From NCBI RefSeq assembly GCF_000717595.1, contig NZ_JNZO01000007.1:124001-188000 (forward strand): DNA of 64,000 nt, in the 5' to 3' direction. Of the stretch, positions 45,000-52,944 are shown piece by piece. Each line of letters begins with the position of its first letter. Position 1 is the first letter of the stretch. A program made the translations under genes and the position numbers. This stretch comes from Streptomyces flavochromogenes (GTDB taxonomy: Bacteria; Actinomycetota; Actinomycetes; Streptomycetales; Streptomycetaceae). The notes beneath the pieces are model-generated. The model made no database searches. It saw only the letters and a list, made by a program, of their open reading frames with translations, and was not told where the DNA came from.

Positions 45000-45474
45000 G
45001 CTGGGCCTCGATCGCGGAGACGATCTCGGGGGCGCCGGGCTCGGTGCGCGGACGGAAGCGGGTGACCAGGCCGTCGCGGCCGATCAGGAACTTCTCGAAG
45101 TTCCACTGGACGTCACCGGCCTCGCCCTCGGCGTCGGCGACCTTCACCAGCTCCGTGTAGAGCGGGTGGCGGGCCTCGCCGTTGACGTCGAGCTTCTCCA
45201 GGAGCGGGAAGGAGACGCCGTACGTCGTCGAGCAGAAGGTCTGGATCTCCTCGGCGCTGCCGGGCTCCTGGCCCGCGAACTGGTTGCAGGGCACGCCGAG
45301 CACGGTGAAGCCGCGGTCGCCGTACTCCTTCTGCAGCTTCTCCAGACCCTCGTACTGCGGGGTCAGGCCGCACTTGGAGGCGACGTTCACGACCAGGACC
45401 GCGCGGTCCCGGTAGTCGGCAAGGGAGACCGGATCGCCGGTCAGGGTCTTCAGCGGGATGTCGTACAGGCTCAT
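44992..45474 (-). CDS. Glutathione peroxidase family protein
   Basis: The 160-aa protein reduces peroxides; in actinomycetes, which lack glutathione, it more likely uses thioredoxin. The catalytic tetrad is visible: Cys35 in VASKCGLTPQY, Gln69 in NQFAGQEPG, Trp and Asn in QWNFEKF. A second Cys in QTFCSTT is a possible resolving cysteine, consistent with thioredoxin dependence. ATG 45474 has GAGGAG upstream; the open frame to 45702 covers the gene on the other strand. Confidence 0.93.
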   Translation of the reverse strand: MSLYDIPLKTLTGDPVSLADYRDRAVLVVNVASKCGLTPQYEGLEKLQKEYGDRGFTVLGVPCNQFAGQEPGSAEEIQTFCSTTYGVSFPLLEKLDVNGEARHPLYTELVKVADAEGEAGDVQWNFEKFLIGRDGLVTRFRPRTEPGAPEIVSAIEAQLV

Positions 45475-45510
45475 GGACTGCTCCTCGTGGGGATAGGGTT
45501 TGATCTCAGC

Positions 45511-45747
45511 ATGGGAGACGAACCACTGGCAATCTCGATCGATTCCGGACCCGAGGGGGAACCGGGGTCCCGACCGCGCCGGATCCTCTGCCGCCTCTGC
45601 GGCCGTCCCCTCACCGGCGCCGACTCCCGCCGCACGGGCCTCGGCCCCACCTGCGACGCCAGACTCCATCCGCCGGCGCCCGACATCCGCACCCGCCGCC
45701 ACGAGGTGGACCAGGACACCCTCCCGGGCATCGACCAGGCCCTGTAG
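45511..45747 (+). CDS. Small DUF6011-like zinc-finger protein
   Basis: A 78-aa protein with CRLCGRPL (Cys27, Cys30) and SRRTGLGPTCDARL (Cys48) spaced as in DUF6011 proteins, a probable single zinc-binding site with a fourth ligand from a nearby His. The N-terminus is acidic. ATG 45511 lies between the divergent peroxidase and an RNA ligase gene about 115 bp downstream; the Shine-Dalgarno is weak. Function unknown; nucleic acid binding is possible. Confidence 0.75.
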   Translation: MGDEPLAISIDSGPEGEPGSRPRRILCRLCGRPLTGADSRRTGLGPTCDARLHPPAPDIRTRRHEVDQDTLPGIDQAL

Positions 45748-45863
45748 GGCCCTTGGGCGGGAACCCGGTGACGCTACCAGCCGGAAAAAAGATCGCCCAG
45801 CCGTTTCCCCGTCGGCACAGTGGGCCCCGATGAGACTGAAACCCGAGCACCCGGAGTCCTGAG

Positions 45864-46934
45864 ATGTCGACCCTGCGCGTCACCGCCGAAGTCCTGACCG
45901 TCCATCCCCATCCGAACGCCGACGCCCTGGAGCTGGCACAGGTCGGCCTCTACCGGGCCGTCGTCGCCAAGGGCGCGTATCGGACCGGGGACGCCGCCGT
46001 CTACATCCCGGAGCAGGCCGTGCTGCCCACCGCGCTCGTCGAGGAGCTCGGGCTCACGGGACGGCTCGCCGGCGGGAACTCGGACCGGGTCAAGGCCGTA
46101 CGGCTGCGCGGGGAGCTGTCGCAGGGAATCGTGTGCCGGCCCGGCGCGCTGGCCGATGCCGACCTGGCCCTTGCGGCGGCCGAGCGGACCGATTTCGCGG
46201 AGACGCTGGGGATCACCAAGTGGGTGCCGCCGATACCGCCGACCATGAGCGGTGACGTGGAGGTCGCGCCCGACCTGTTGCCCTGGGTCGACATCGAGAA
46301 CCTTCAGCGGTATCCGGAGATCTTCGAGCCCGGCGAGCCCGTCGTCCTGACGGAGAAGCTCCACGGCACGGCCTGCCTGATGACCTTCCTCGCCGAGGAG
46401 GGACGCGTCCACGTCTCGTCCAAGGGCTTCGGGTCGAAGGGCCTGGCCCTCCAGGAGGACCCGCGCAACCTGTACTGGCGCGCCGTCCACGGTCACGGCC
46501 TGCCCGCCGTCGCCGAGCGAGTGGCGAAACGTCTCGGCGCCCGCCGGGTCGGCTTCTTCGGCGAGGTCTACGGCTCCGGGGTGCAGGACCTGGCCTACGG
46601 CGCCGACGCCCGCTCCGAGACCGTCGGCTACGCGCTGTTCGACGTGTCGGCCGAGATCGACGGTCGGGTGGTGTGGCTGGACCCGGCCGAGGTCCTGGAG
46701 GCCGGCGAGGTCCCGCTCGTACCGCGGCTGTACTCCGGCCCGTACGACCTGGACACGGTCCTCGTCCACGCGAGCGGCCGGGAGACCGTCTCGGGACGGG
46801 AGACCCACCTGCGGGAGGGCGTCGTGATCCGGCCCGCGACCGAGCGGTACAGCCCGGTCGTCGGCGGCCGGGCCATCGCCAAGGCGGTCAGCCCGGCCTA
46901 CCTGACGCGGAAGGGCGGCACCGAGTACGAGTGA
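45864..46934 (+). CDS. RNA ligase, Deinococcus DraRnl/Rnl5-type
   Basis: A 356-aa ATP-dependent RNA ligase. The N-terminal OB-fold module (about 1-120: RVTAEVLTVHPHPNADALELAQV, AAVYIPEQAVLP) precedes the nucleotidyl-transferase domain with motif I EKLHGT (Lys165 would carry AMP), SSKGFGSKGLAL, the motif IIIa-like GFFGEVYG, motif IV (EGVVIRP) and motif V (IAKAVSP). This order (OB first) is that of the Deinococcus enzyme, which seals RNA nicks in duplexes. No tRNA-damage toxin or kinase gene is adjacent. Confidence 0.88.
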   Translation: MSTLRVTAEVLTVHPHPNADALELAQVGLYRAVVAKGAYRTGDAAVYIPEQAVLPTALVEELGLTGRLAGGNSDRVKAVRLRGELSQGIVCRPGALADADLALAAAERTDFAETLGITKWVPPIPPTMSGDVEVAPDLLPWVDIENLQRYPEIFEPGEPVVLTEKLHGTACLMTFLAEEGRVHVSSKGFGSKGLALQEDPRNLYWRAVHGHGLPAVAERVAKRLGARRVGFFGEVYGSGVQDLAYGADARSETVGYALFDVSAEIDGRVVWLDPAEVLEAGEVPLVPRLYSGPYDLDTVLVHASGRETVSGRETHLREGVVIRPATERYSPVVGGRAIAKAVSPAYLTRKGGTEYE

Positions 46935-46981
46935 CGGGACGGGACCGGGCCTGACCGGCCCTGTCCGGTCGGGCACCCGGC

Positions 46982-47845
46982 TCAGAGCTTCCTGAAGAGG
47001 CCCTCCTGAACCACCGACACCAGGAGCTGCCCCTCGCGGTCGTAGATCCGGCCCCGCGCGAGTCCCCGGCCGCCCGTCGCGATCGGGGACTCCTGGTCGT
47101 ACAGGAACCACTCGTCCGCGCGGAACGGCCGGTGGAACCACATCGCGTGGTCCAGCGACGCCATGTCGAAGCTCCGCGGGCCCCAGAGCGGCTCGATCGG
47201 GATGCGTACCGCGTCCAGGAGCGTCATGTCCGAGGCGTACGTCAGGGCGCAGGTGTGGATCAGCGGGTCGTCGCCGAGCGGCCCCACGGCCCGCATCCAC
47301 ACCGCGCTCCGCGGATCCGCGCCCTTGACCTCGTCCTGGTTCCAGCGCAGCCGGTCCACGTACCGGATCTGGAAGGGCTGCCGACGGGCCATTCTCTCCA
47401 GGGCCTCCGGCAGGGCGCCGAGGTGTTCGCGGATCTCGTCGGCGAGGTCCGGGAGGCTCTCCGGGTCGGTCAGGTGCCGCGGCGGCAGCTGATGCTCGAA
47501 CGCGCCCTCCTCCGGCTTGTGGAAGGAGGCCGTCAGATTGAAGATCGTCCGGCCCTCCTGCACGGCCGTGACCCGGCGGGTCGTGAACGACCGCCCGTCC
47601 CGCACCCGCTCCACCTGGTACACGATCGGCACGCCGGGCCGGCCCGGCCGCAGGAAGTAGGAGTGCAGCGAGTGCACCGGCCGGTCGCCCTCGGTGGTGC
47701 GGCCGGCCGCGACGAGGGCCTGCCCGGCGACCTGCCCGCCGAAGACCCGCTGCAGCGACTCCTGCGGGCTCCGCCCGCGGAAGATGTTGACCTCGATCTG
47801 CTCCAGGTCGAGCAGATCGACGAGCCTCTCGGCGGGATTGGTCAC
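46982..47845 (-). CDS. Acyl-CoA thioesterase II (TesB-type)
   Basis: A 287-aa double-hotdog thioesterase hydrolysing acyl-CoA. It has the start LLDLEQIEVNIFRGRSP, FGGQVAGQALVAAGRTT, the HSLHSYFLRPG strand and, in the C-terminal half, ASLDHAMWFHRPFRADEWFLYD and GLARGRIYDREGQLL, all typical of TesB. It ends only 14 bp behind the convergent-direction spacing to the helicase gene's stop, in the same direction, so the two probably form one transcript with the helicase upstream. Confidence 0.93.
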   Translation of the reverse strand: MTNPAERLVDLLDLEQIEVNIFRGRSPQESLQRVFGGQVAGQALVAAGRTTEGDRPVHSLHSYFLRPGRPGVPIVYQVERVRDGRSFTTRRVTAVQEGRTIFNLTASFHKPEEGAFEHQLPPRHLTDPESLPDLADEIREHLGALPEALERMARRQPFQIRYVDRLRWNQDEVKGADPRSAVWMRAVGPLGDDPLIHTCALTYASDMTLLDAVRIPIEPLWGPRSFDMASLDHAMWFHRPFRADEWFLYDQESPIATGGRGLARGRIYDREGQLLVSVVQEGLFRKL

Positions 47846-47859
47846 GTCAGCCCTCTCCT

Positions 47860-50373
47860 CTACAGCTGTCCGACGGACGTCACGCGGACGACCGCACGGC
47901 CCTCCTCGTCGGAGGCCGCGAGATCCACCTCCGCGCTGATGCCCCAGTCATGGTCGTTGTTCGGGTCGGCGAAGGTCTGCCGGACGCGCCACAGGCCGTG
48001 GGCCGCGTCCTCCTCGATGGCGAGCAGCTTCGGGCCGCGCGCGTCGGGGCCCGTACCGAGGTCGTCGTACTCGTCCCAGTACGCGTCCATCGCCTCGCCC
48101 CACGCGTCCGCGTCCCAGCCCGCCTCGGCGTCCATCTCGCCGAGCGCGTCCACGTTGTCGAGGGCCGCCAGCTCCACCCGGCGGAACATCGCGTTGCGCA
48201 CCAGGACCCGGAAGGCGCGGGCGTTGGCCGTGACCGGCTTGACCTGGTCGGCCTTCTCCTGGGCCTCCTCCGCCGTCTGGACCTCCGGGTTGGCGAGCTG
48301 CTCCCACTCGTCGAGCAGCGAGGAGTCCACCTGGCGCACCATCTCGCCCAGCCAGGCGATCAGGTCCTCCAAGTCCTCGGTCTTCAGGTCGTCGGGGATC
48401 GTGTGGTCGAGCGCCTTGTACGCGCTCGCGAGGTACCGCAGGACGATGCCCTCGGTGCGCGCCAGCTCGTACCAGGAGGTGAACTCCGTGAAGGTCAGCG
48501 CCCGTTCGTACATGTCACGGATGACCGACTTCGGCGACACCGGGTGGTCGCCGACCCACGGGTGCGACTTCCGGTAGATGTTGTACGCGTGCCAGAGCAG
48601 CTCCTCGAGCGGCTTCGGGTACGAGATGTCCTGGAGCCGCTCCATCCGCTCCTCGTACTCGACGCCGTCCGCCTTCATCTGCCCGACGGCCTCGCCGCGC
48701 GCCTTGTTCTGCATGGCGGCGAGGATCTGGCGCGGGTCGTCGAGCGTCGACTCGACGACGGAGACCATGTCCAGGGCGTACGAGGGGGACTCGGGGTCGA
48801 GCAGGTCGAAGGCGGCGAGGGCGAACGTCGACAGCGGCTGGTTGAGCGCGAAGTCCTGCTGGAGGTCGACCGTGAGGCGGATCGTGCGGCCCTCGGCGTC
48901 CGGGGTGTCCAGCTGCTCCACCACACCGCCGTCGAGCAGGGAGCGGTAGATCGCGATGGCCCGGCGGATGTGCCGCAGCTGCGCCTTGCGCGGCTCGTGG
49001 TTGTCCTCCAGGAGCTTGCGCATCGCCTCGAAGGCGTTGCCCGGGCGGGCGATCACCGAGAGCAGCATGATGTTGGTGACCTTGAAGCGCGAGGTCAGCG
49101 GCTCCGGCTCGGCGTCGATGAGCCGGTCGAAGGTGGTGTCGCTCCAGGCGACGAAGCCTTCCGGCGCCTTCTTGCGGACCACCTTGCGGCGCTTCTTCGG
49201 GTCGTCGCCGGCCTTGGCGAGCGCCTTCTCGTTCTCGATGACGTGCTCGGGCGCCTGGGCGACGACCAGACCGGCGGTGTCGAAGCCGGCCCGGCCGGCG
49301 CGGCCGGCGATCTGGTGGAACTCGCGCGCGCGCAGGGTCCGCACCCGGTTGCCGTCGTACTTCGTGAGGGCGGTGAAGAGCACCGTACGGATGGGAACGT
49401 TCACGCCCACGCCGAGCGTGTCCGTCCCGCAGATCACCTTCAGGAGGCCGGCCTGCGCCAGTTTCTCGACGAGCCGCCGGTACTTCGGCAGCATGCCCGC
49501 GTGGTGCACGCCGATGCCGTGCCGGACGTAACGCGAGAGGTTCTGGCCGAACTTGGTGGTGAAGCGGAAGTTGCCGATCAGCTCGGCGATCTTGTCCTTC
49601 TCCTCGCGCGTGCACATGTTGATGCTCATCAGCGACTGCGCGCGCTCGACGGCCTGCGCCTGCGTGAAGTGCACGATGTAGACGGGCGCCTGCCTGGTCT
49701 CCAGAAGCTCCGTCAGCGTGTCCGTGATCGGGGTCAGCCGGTACTCGTAGGAGAGCGGCACCGGCCGGGTCGCCGAGCGGACCACCGAGGTCGGCTTGCC
49801 CGTGCGCCGGGTCAGGTCCTTCTCGAACATCGACACGTCACCGAGCGTCGCCGACATGAGGACGAACTGTGCCTGGGGGAGTTCCAGGATCGGGATCTGC
49901 CACGCCCAGCCGCGGTCCTGCTCGGCGTAGAAGTGGAACTCGTCCATGACGACCTGGCCGATGTCGGCGTACTTGCCGTCCCGCAGCGCGATCGACGCCA
50001 GCACCTCGGCCGTACAGCAGATGACCGGTGCGTCCGCGTTCACGGAGGCGTCGCCGGTCAGCATGCCGACGTTCTCGGTGCCGAAGATCTTGCACAGGTC
50101 GAAGAACTTCTCCGACACCAGCGCCTTGATCGGCGCGGTGTAGAAGGTCACCTGGTCGTTCGCGAGCGCGGTGAAGTGGGCAGCCGCCGCGACCAGCGAC
50201 TTTCCCGATCCGGTGGGCGTGGAGAGGATCACGTTGGCCCCGGAGACGACCTCGATCAGCGCCTCTTCCTGGGCCGGGTAGAGCGTGATGCCCCGGTCCT
50301 CGGCCCAGGAGGAGAAGGCCTCGAAGAGGGCGTCGGGGTCGGCGGTCGGCGGCAGCTGATCGATAAGGGTCAC
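47860..50373 (-). CDS. Ski2-like DEAD/DEAH-box helicase
   Basis: An 837-aa RNA/DNA helicase. The N-terminal core has Walker A STPTGSGKS (about 51-59), the TAPIKALVSEKF motif Ia, the DEFH box (VMDEFHFYAEQDRG), SATLGD motif III and HQIAGRAGRAGFD motif VI. The C-terminal third is a DUF3516-like region seen in actinobacterial proteins of this kind. I use GTG 50373 because relatives start with (M)TLIDQLP; the open frame to 50721 overlaps another gene. It is followed at 14 bp by the tesB-like gene. Confidence 0.92.
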   Translation of the reverse strand: MTLIDQLPPTADPDALFEAFSSWAEDRGITLYPAQEEALIEVVSGANVILSTPTGSGKSLVAAAAHFTALANDQVTFYTAPIKALVSEKFFDLCKIFGTENVGMLTGDASVNADAPVICCTAEVLASIALRDGKYADIGQVVMDEFHFYAEQDRGWAWQIPILELPQAQFVLMSATLGDVSMFEKDLTRRTGKPTSVVRSATRPVPLSYEYRLTPITDTLTELLETRQAPVYIVHFTQAQAVERAQSLMSINMCTREEKDKIAELIGNFRFTTKFGQNLSRYVRHGIGVHHAGMLPKYRRLVEKLAQAGLLKVICGTDTLGVGVNVPIRTVLFTALTKYDGNRVRTLRAREFHQIAGRAGRAGFDTAGLVVAQAPEHVIENEKALAKAGDDPKKRRKVVRKKAPEGFVAWSDTTFDRLIDAEPEPLTSRFKVTNIMLLSVIARPGNAFEAMRKLLEDNHEPRKAQLRHIRRAIAIYRSLLDGGVVEQLDTPDAEGRTIRLTVDLQQDFALNQPLSTFALAAFDLLDPESPSYALDMVSVVESTLDDPRQILAAMQNKARGEAVGQMKADGVEYEERMERLQDISYPKPLEELLWHAYNIYRKSHPWVGDHPVSPKSVIRDMYERALTFTEFTSWYELARTEGIVLRYLASAYKALDHTIPDDLKTEDLEDLIAWLGEMVRQVDSSLLDEWEQLANPEVQTAEEAQEKADQVKPVTANARAFRVLVRNAMFRRVELAALDNVDALGEMDAEAGWDADAWGEAMDAYWDEYDDLGTGPDARGPKLLAIEEDAAHGLWRVRQTFADPNNDHDWGISAEVDLAASDEEGRAVVRVTSVGQL

Positions 50374-50503
50374 GCCCCCATCTTGCCTGGATTCCGCCCG
50401 GATGAGGGAACCGGCCACCGGTTCGAAGATCACGGACGATAGGCTCGTCCGTCGACCGGTCGTCAACTGAGCGCCGGCAGGGGAGAAACGGGGCGGGCCA
50501 ACC

Positions 50504-51295
50504 ATGATGGGACCGGCACACTCGCTGTCCGGAGCGGCGGCCTGGCTGGGTGTCGGAGCGGCCGCGGCGGCCTTCGACCGCCCGATGCCGTGGCCGGTTC
50601 TCGTCGTCGGCGCACTCATCTGCGCGGGCGCGGCCCTCGCCCCCGACCTGGACCACAAGTCAGCGACCATCTCGCGGGCCTTCGGACCGGTCTCCAAGGG
50701 CCTGTGCGAGATCGTCGACAAGCTGTCGTACGCCGTCTACAAGGCGACCCGCTCCTCCGCCGACCCCCGCAGGTCGGGCGGCCACCGGACCCTGACCCAC
50801 ACCTGGCTCTGGGCGGTCCTGATCGGCGGCGGCGCGTCCGTCGCCGCGGTCACCGGCGGCCGGTGGGCGGTGCTCGCGATCCTCTTCGTGCACCTGGTCC
50901 TCGCCGTGGAGGGCCTGCTGTGGCGGGCCGCCCGGATGTCCAGCGACGTCCTGGTCTGGCTGCTCGGCGCGACCAGCGCGTGGATCCTGGCGGGCGTCCT
51001 CGACCAGCCGGGCAACGGCGCGGACTGGTTCTTCACCGGCCCCGGCCAGGAGTACCTGTGGCTCGGGCTTCCGATCGTGCTCGGTGCCCTCGTCCACGAC
51101 ATCGGCGACGCGCTCACCGTCTCCGGCTGCCCGATCCTGTGGCCCATCCCGGTCGGCCGGAAGCGGTGGTACCCGCTCGGCCCGCCGAAGGGCATGCGCT
51201 TCCGGGCCGGCAGCTGGGTCGAGCTGAAGGTCCTGATGCCCGCGTTCATGGTGCTCGGCGGGGTGGGCGGAGCCTCGGCGCTCGGCTTCCTCTAG
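50504..51295 (+). CDS. YdjM-type membrane protein, putative metal-dependent hydrolase
   Basis: A 263-aa protein with about five membrane helices and the family's conserved acidic/His motifs: MGPAHSLSGAAAWL at the start, LAPDLDHKSAT (about 45-55) and GGHRTLTHTW (about 88-97), which may bind metal, plus a HDIGDALTVSGCPILWPI motif. Family members are LexA-linked inner-membrane proteins of unclear function. ATG 50504 is followed by a second ATG at 50507. It diverges from the helicase gene. Confidence 0.85.
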   Translation: MMGPAHSLSGAAAWLGVGAAAAAFDRPMPWPVLVVGALICAGAALAPDLDHKSATISRAFGPVSKGLCEIVDKLSYAVYKATRSSADPRRSGGHRTLTHTWLWAVLIGGGASVAAVTGGRWAVLAILFVHLVLAVEGLLWRAARMSSDVLVWLLGATSAWILAGVLDQPGNGADWFFTGPGQEYLWLGLPIVLGALVHDIGDALTVSGCPILWPIPVGRKRWYPLGPPKGMRFRAGSWVELKVLMPAFMVLGGVGGASALGFL

Positions 51296-52042
51296 CTAGC
51301 CGCTGGTCTTCGGTACCCCGAGCGTCGTCACGAGCCGGTTCAGCTCCTCCTGGAACAGCTTGTCCGGGCTCGTGGTCTGGCGGCCCAGATGCCCGTACAC
51401 CTCCAGGGCGACGAGTCCGTGCAGATGCCCCCAGAGCCGTAGCGCGAGGGCGACGCCGGCCGGCGGCAGGTCGGGGAAGGCCGGGCGCACCTTGTCGAGC
51501 AGCCCGGCGTCGAAGTCGTCCCAGCCGAACGCGCTGTCCCGGTAGAGCGGTTCGGCGTACGGCCAGGCCGCCGCGGCGAGTCCGGCGAGGCCGGTGCAGA
51601 CCCGGCGGGCCGCGTCCGGCGCGGGCCCTTCCTCGGGCGCCCGGTAGCCCGGCACGGGGTCGCCGTACACGAGCCGGAAGCCCTCGGGGTTGGCCAGGGC
51701 CCATGTGCGGAAGGCGCGGGCCCAGGCGAGGATCCGGGTGGCGGGGCCCTCGGCGGGGGCGTGCGCCCAGGCCGCCTCCACGGCGTCGGCGAGCGCCGAG
51801 TACACATCGTCGATGAGCGTGGTGACCAGGTCGTCGCGGGTGGCGAAGTAGCCGTAGATCGCGTTGGCCGTCATTCCCATCTCGCGCGCGATGGCCCGCA
51901 GGGTGATGGCGTCGGGACCGCCCGAGGCCATCAGGCCCAGAGCCGTGTCCTTGATCTCGGCGGTGGTCTCGGCCCGCAGCCGCTCGCGGCGGCCGCGCCC
52001 GGCCGGAGCCGTCCCCGTGGTCGTTCCCGATGTCCCGGTCAT
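51296..52042 (-). CDS. TetR/AcrR family regulator with WHG-type C-terminal domain
   Basis: A 248-aa repressor-type protein: disordered Thr/Gly start, TetR_N at about 24-70 (HTH around LRAIAREMGMTANAIYGYFATRDDL) and a C-terminal domain with LRLWGHLHGLVALEVYGHL, the TetR_C_33/WHG pattern. It diverges from an NAD(P)-binding protein gene, with a long palindrome between them, and ends immediately next to the YdjM-type gene's stop (convergent, no space). Confidence 0.92.
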   Translation of the reverse strand: MTGTSGTTTGTAPAGRGRRERLRAETTAEIKDTALGLMASGGPDAITLRAIAREMGMTANAIYGYFATRDDLVTTLIDDVYSALADAVEAAWAHAPAEGPATRILAWARAFRTWALANPEGFRLVYGDPVPGYRAPEEGPAPDAARRVCTGLAGLAAAAWPYAEPLYRDSAFGWDDFDAGLLDKVRPAFPDLPPAGVALALRLWGHLHGLVALEVYGHLGRQTTSPDKLFQEELNRLVTTLGVPKTSG

Positions 52043-52076
52043 GCGGGCAGCCTATCCCTCTCCTGGTCGCCGTATG

Positions 52077-52114
52077 GAAACTGCACGCCGTGCACTTCAC
52101 GGCGTATAGTTTTC
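52077..52114. promoter_or_regulatory. Long palindromic operator shared by the TetR and SDR genes
   Basis: ACGCCGTG (52085-52092) and CACGGCGT (52098-52105) are perfect inverted repeats with a five-base spacer; the flanks GAAACT and AGTTTTC extend the symmetry to about 37 bp. A further half site, CACGGCGT, follows at 52116-52123. The site lies 35 bp before the TetR start and overlaps where the divergent promoters should be. Confidence 0.75.
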
Positions 52115-52164
52115 TCACGGCGTCACGTCGGTGGCGACCGAGGGTGTGAGCACAGGGGAGAGCC

Positions 52165-52872
52165 ATGCACATCGGAGTCGTCGGAGCCACCGGAACCATC
52201 GGCAGCCGCGTCGTCGCGGAGGCCCTGGAGCGAGGGCACCACATCAGGGCCTTCAGCCGCGACGCCACCGGGGCGGCGGCGCGGGAGACCCGCGAGAACA
52301 TCACCTGGGCGAGCCTCGACGTCCTCGACCCGGCCGGCATCACCGCCGCCCTGCCCGGACTCGACGTCCTCATCAGCGCCTTCCAGCCCGGAAACGCAGC
52401 CCGGGACATGGCGGACACCGTCCGGCGCTCGATCGCCGACGCCGGGGTCTACGCCACCGCGGCCCGCGCCCTGCTCAAGGCCCTCGAAAGCCACCCGAGG
52501 ACCCGGCTCATCGTGGTCGGCGGCGCGGGCAGCCTGGAGGTCGAGCCCGGCGTCGTGCTCGCCGACGCGGAGGAACGGCTCCACGAGACCCTCGACGAAG
52601 TCGGCCTGCCCCGCGCCTACGCGGCGGCGGTACGCGGCCACCGCGACGCACTGAACGTGCTGCGCACCTCCAACCGCCGCTGGACCTACTTCAGCCCCGC
52701 CGAGGACATCGCCCCCGGCGAGCGCACCGGCCGCTTCCGCGTCGGCGAGGACCAGCCGGTCCGCGACGCCGAGGGGCGCAGCCGCGTCTCGGCGGAGGAC
52801 GCGGCCGTCGCCCTCGTCGACGAGGCGGAGCTGCCGCGCTTCGTCCAGCGCCGTTTCACCGTCGGCTACTGA
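52165..52872 (+). CDS. NAD(P)-binding atypical SDR protein (YwnB-like)
   Basis: A 235-aa protein with a Rossmann motif VVGATGTIGSRVV (5-17), an SAFQPGN loop instead of the classic SDR active site, and no YxxxK. It resembles NAD(P)H-binding isoflavone-reductase-like proteins such as YwnB/YtfG-like reductases. ATG 52165 has GGGGAGAG upstream. It is the likely target of the divergent TetR protein through the shared palindrome; the substrate is unknown. Confidence 0.87.
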   Translation: MHIGVVGATGTIGSRVVAEALERGHHIRAFSRDATGAAARETRENITWASLDVLDPAGITAALPGLDVLISAFQPGNAARDMADTVRRSIADAGVYATAARALLKALESHPRTRLIVVGGAGSLEVEPGVVLADAEERLHETLDEVGLPRAYAAAVRGHRDALNVLRTSNRRWTYFSPAEDIAPGERTGRFRVGEDQPVRDAEGRSRVSAEDAAVALVDEAELPRFVQRRFTVGY

Positions 52873-52885
52873 TCAGGGCCCGGGA

Positions 52886-52935
52886 GAAACGGGCCGGGCC
52901 GGAGCGTCGTACGACACCCCGGCCCGGCCCGTTTC
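52886..52935. terminator. Very strong hairpin terminator between convergent genes
   Basis: A perfect 17-bp stem (GAAACGGGCCGGGCCGG with CCGGCCCGGCCCGTTTC) around a 16-base loop lies between the SDR gene ending at 52872 and the leftward ABC exporter gene ending at 52945. The A/T at the foot of the stem gives each strand a T-rich end. Confidence 0.85.
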
Positions 52936-52944
52936 CCACGGGCG

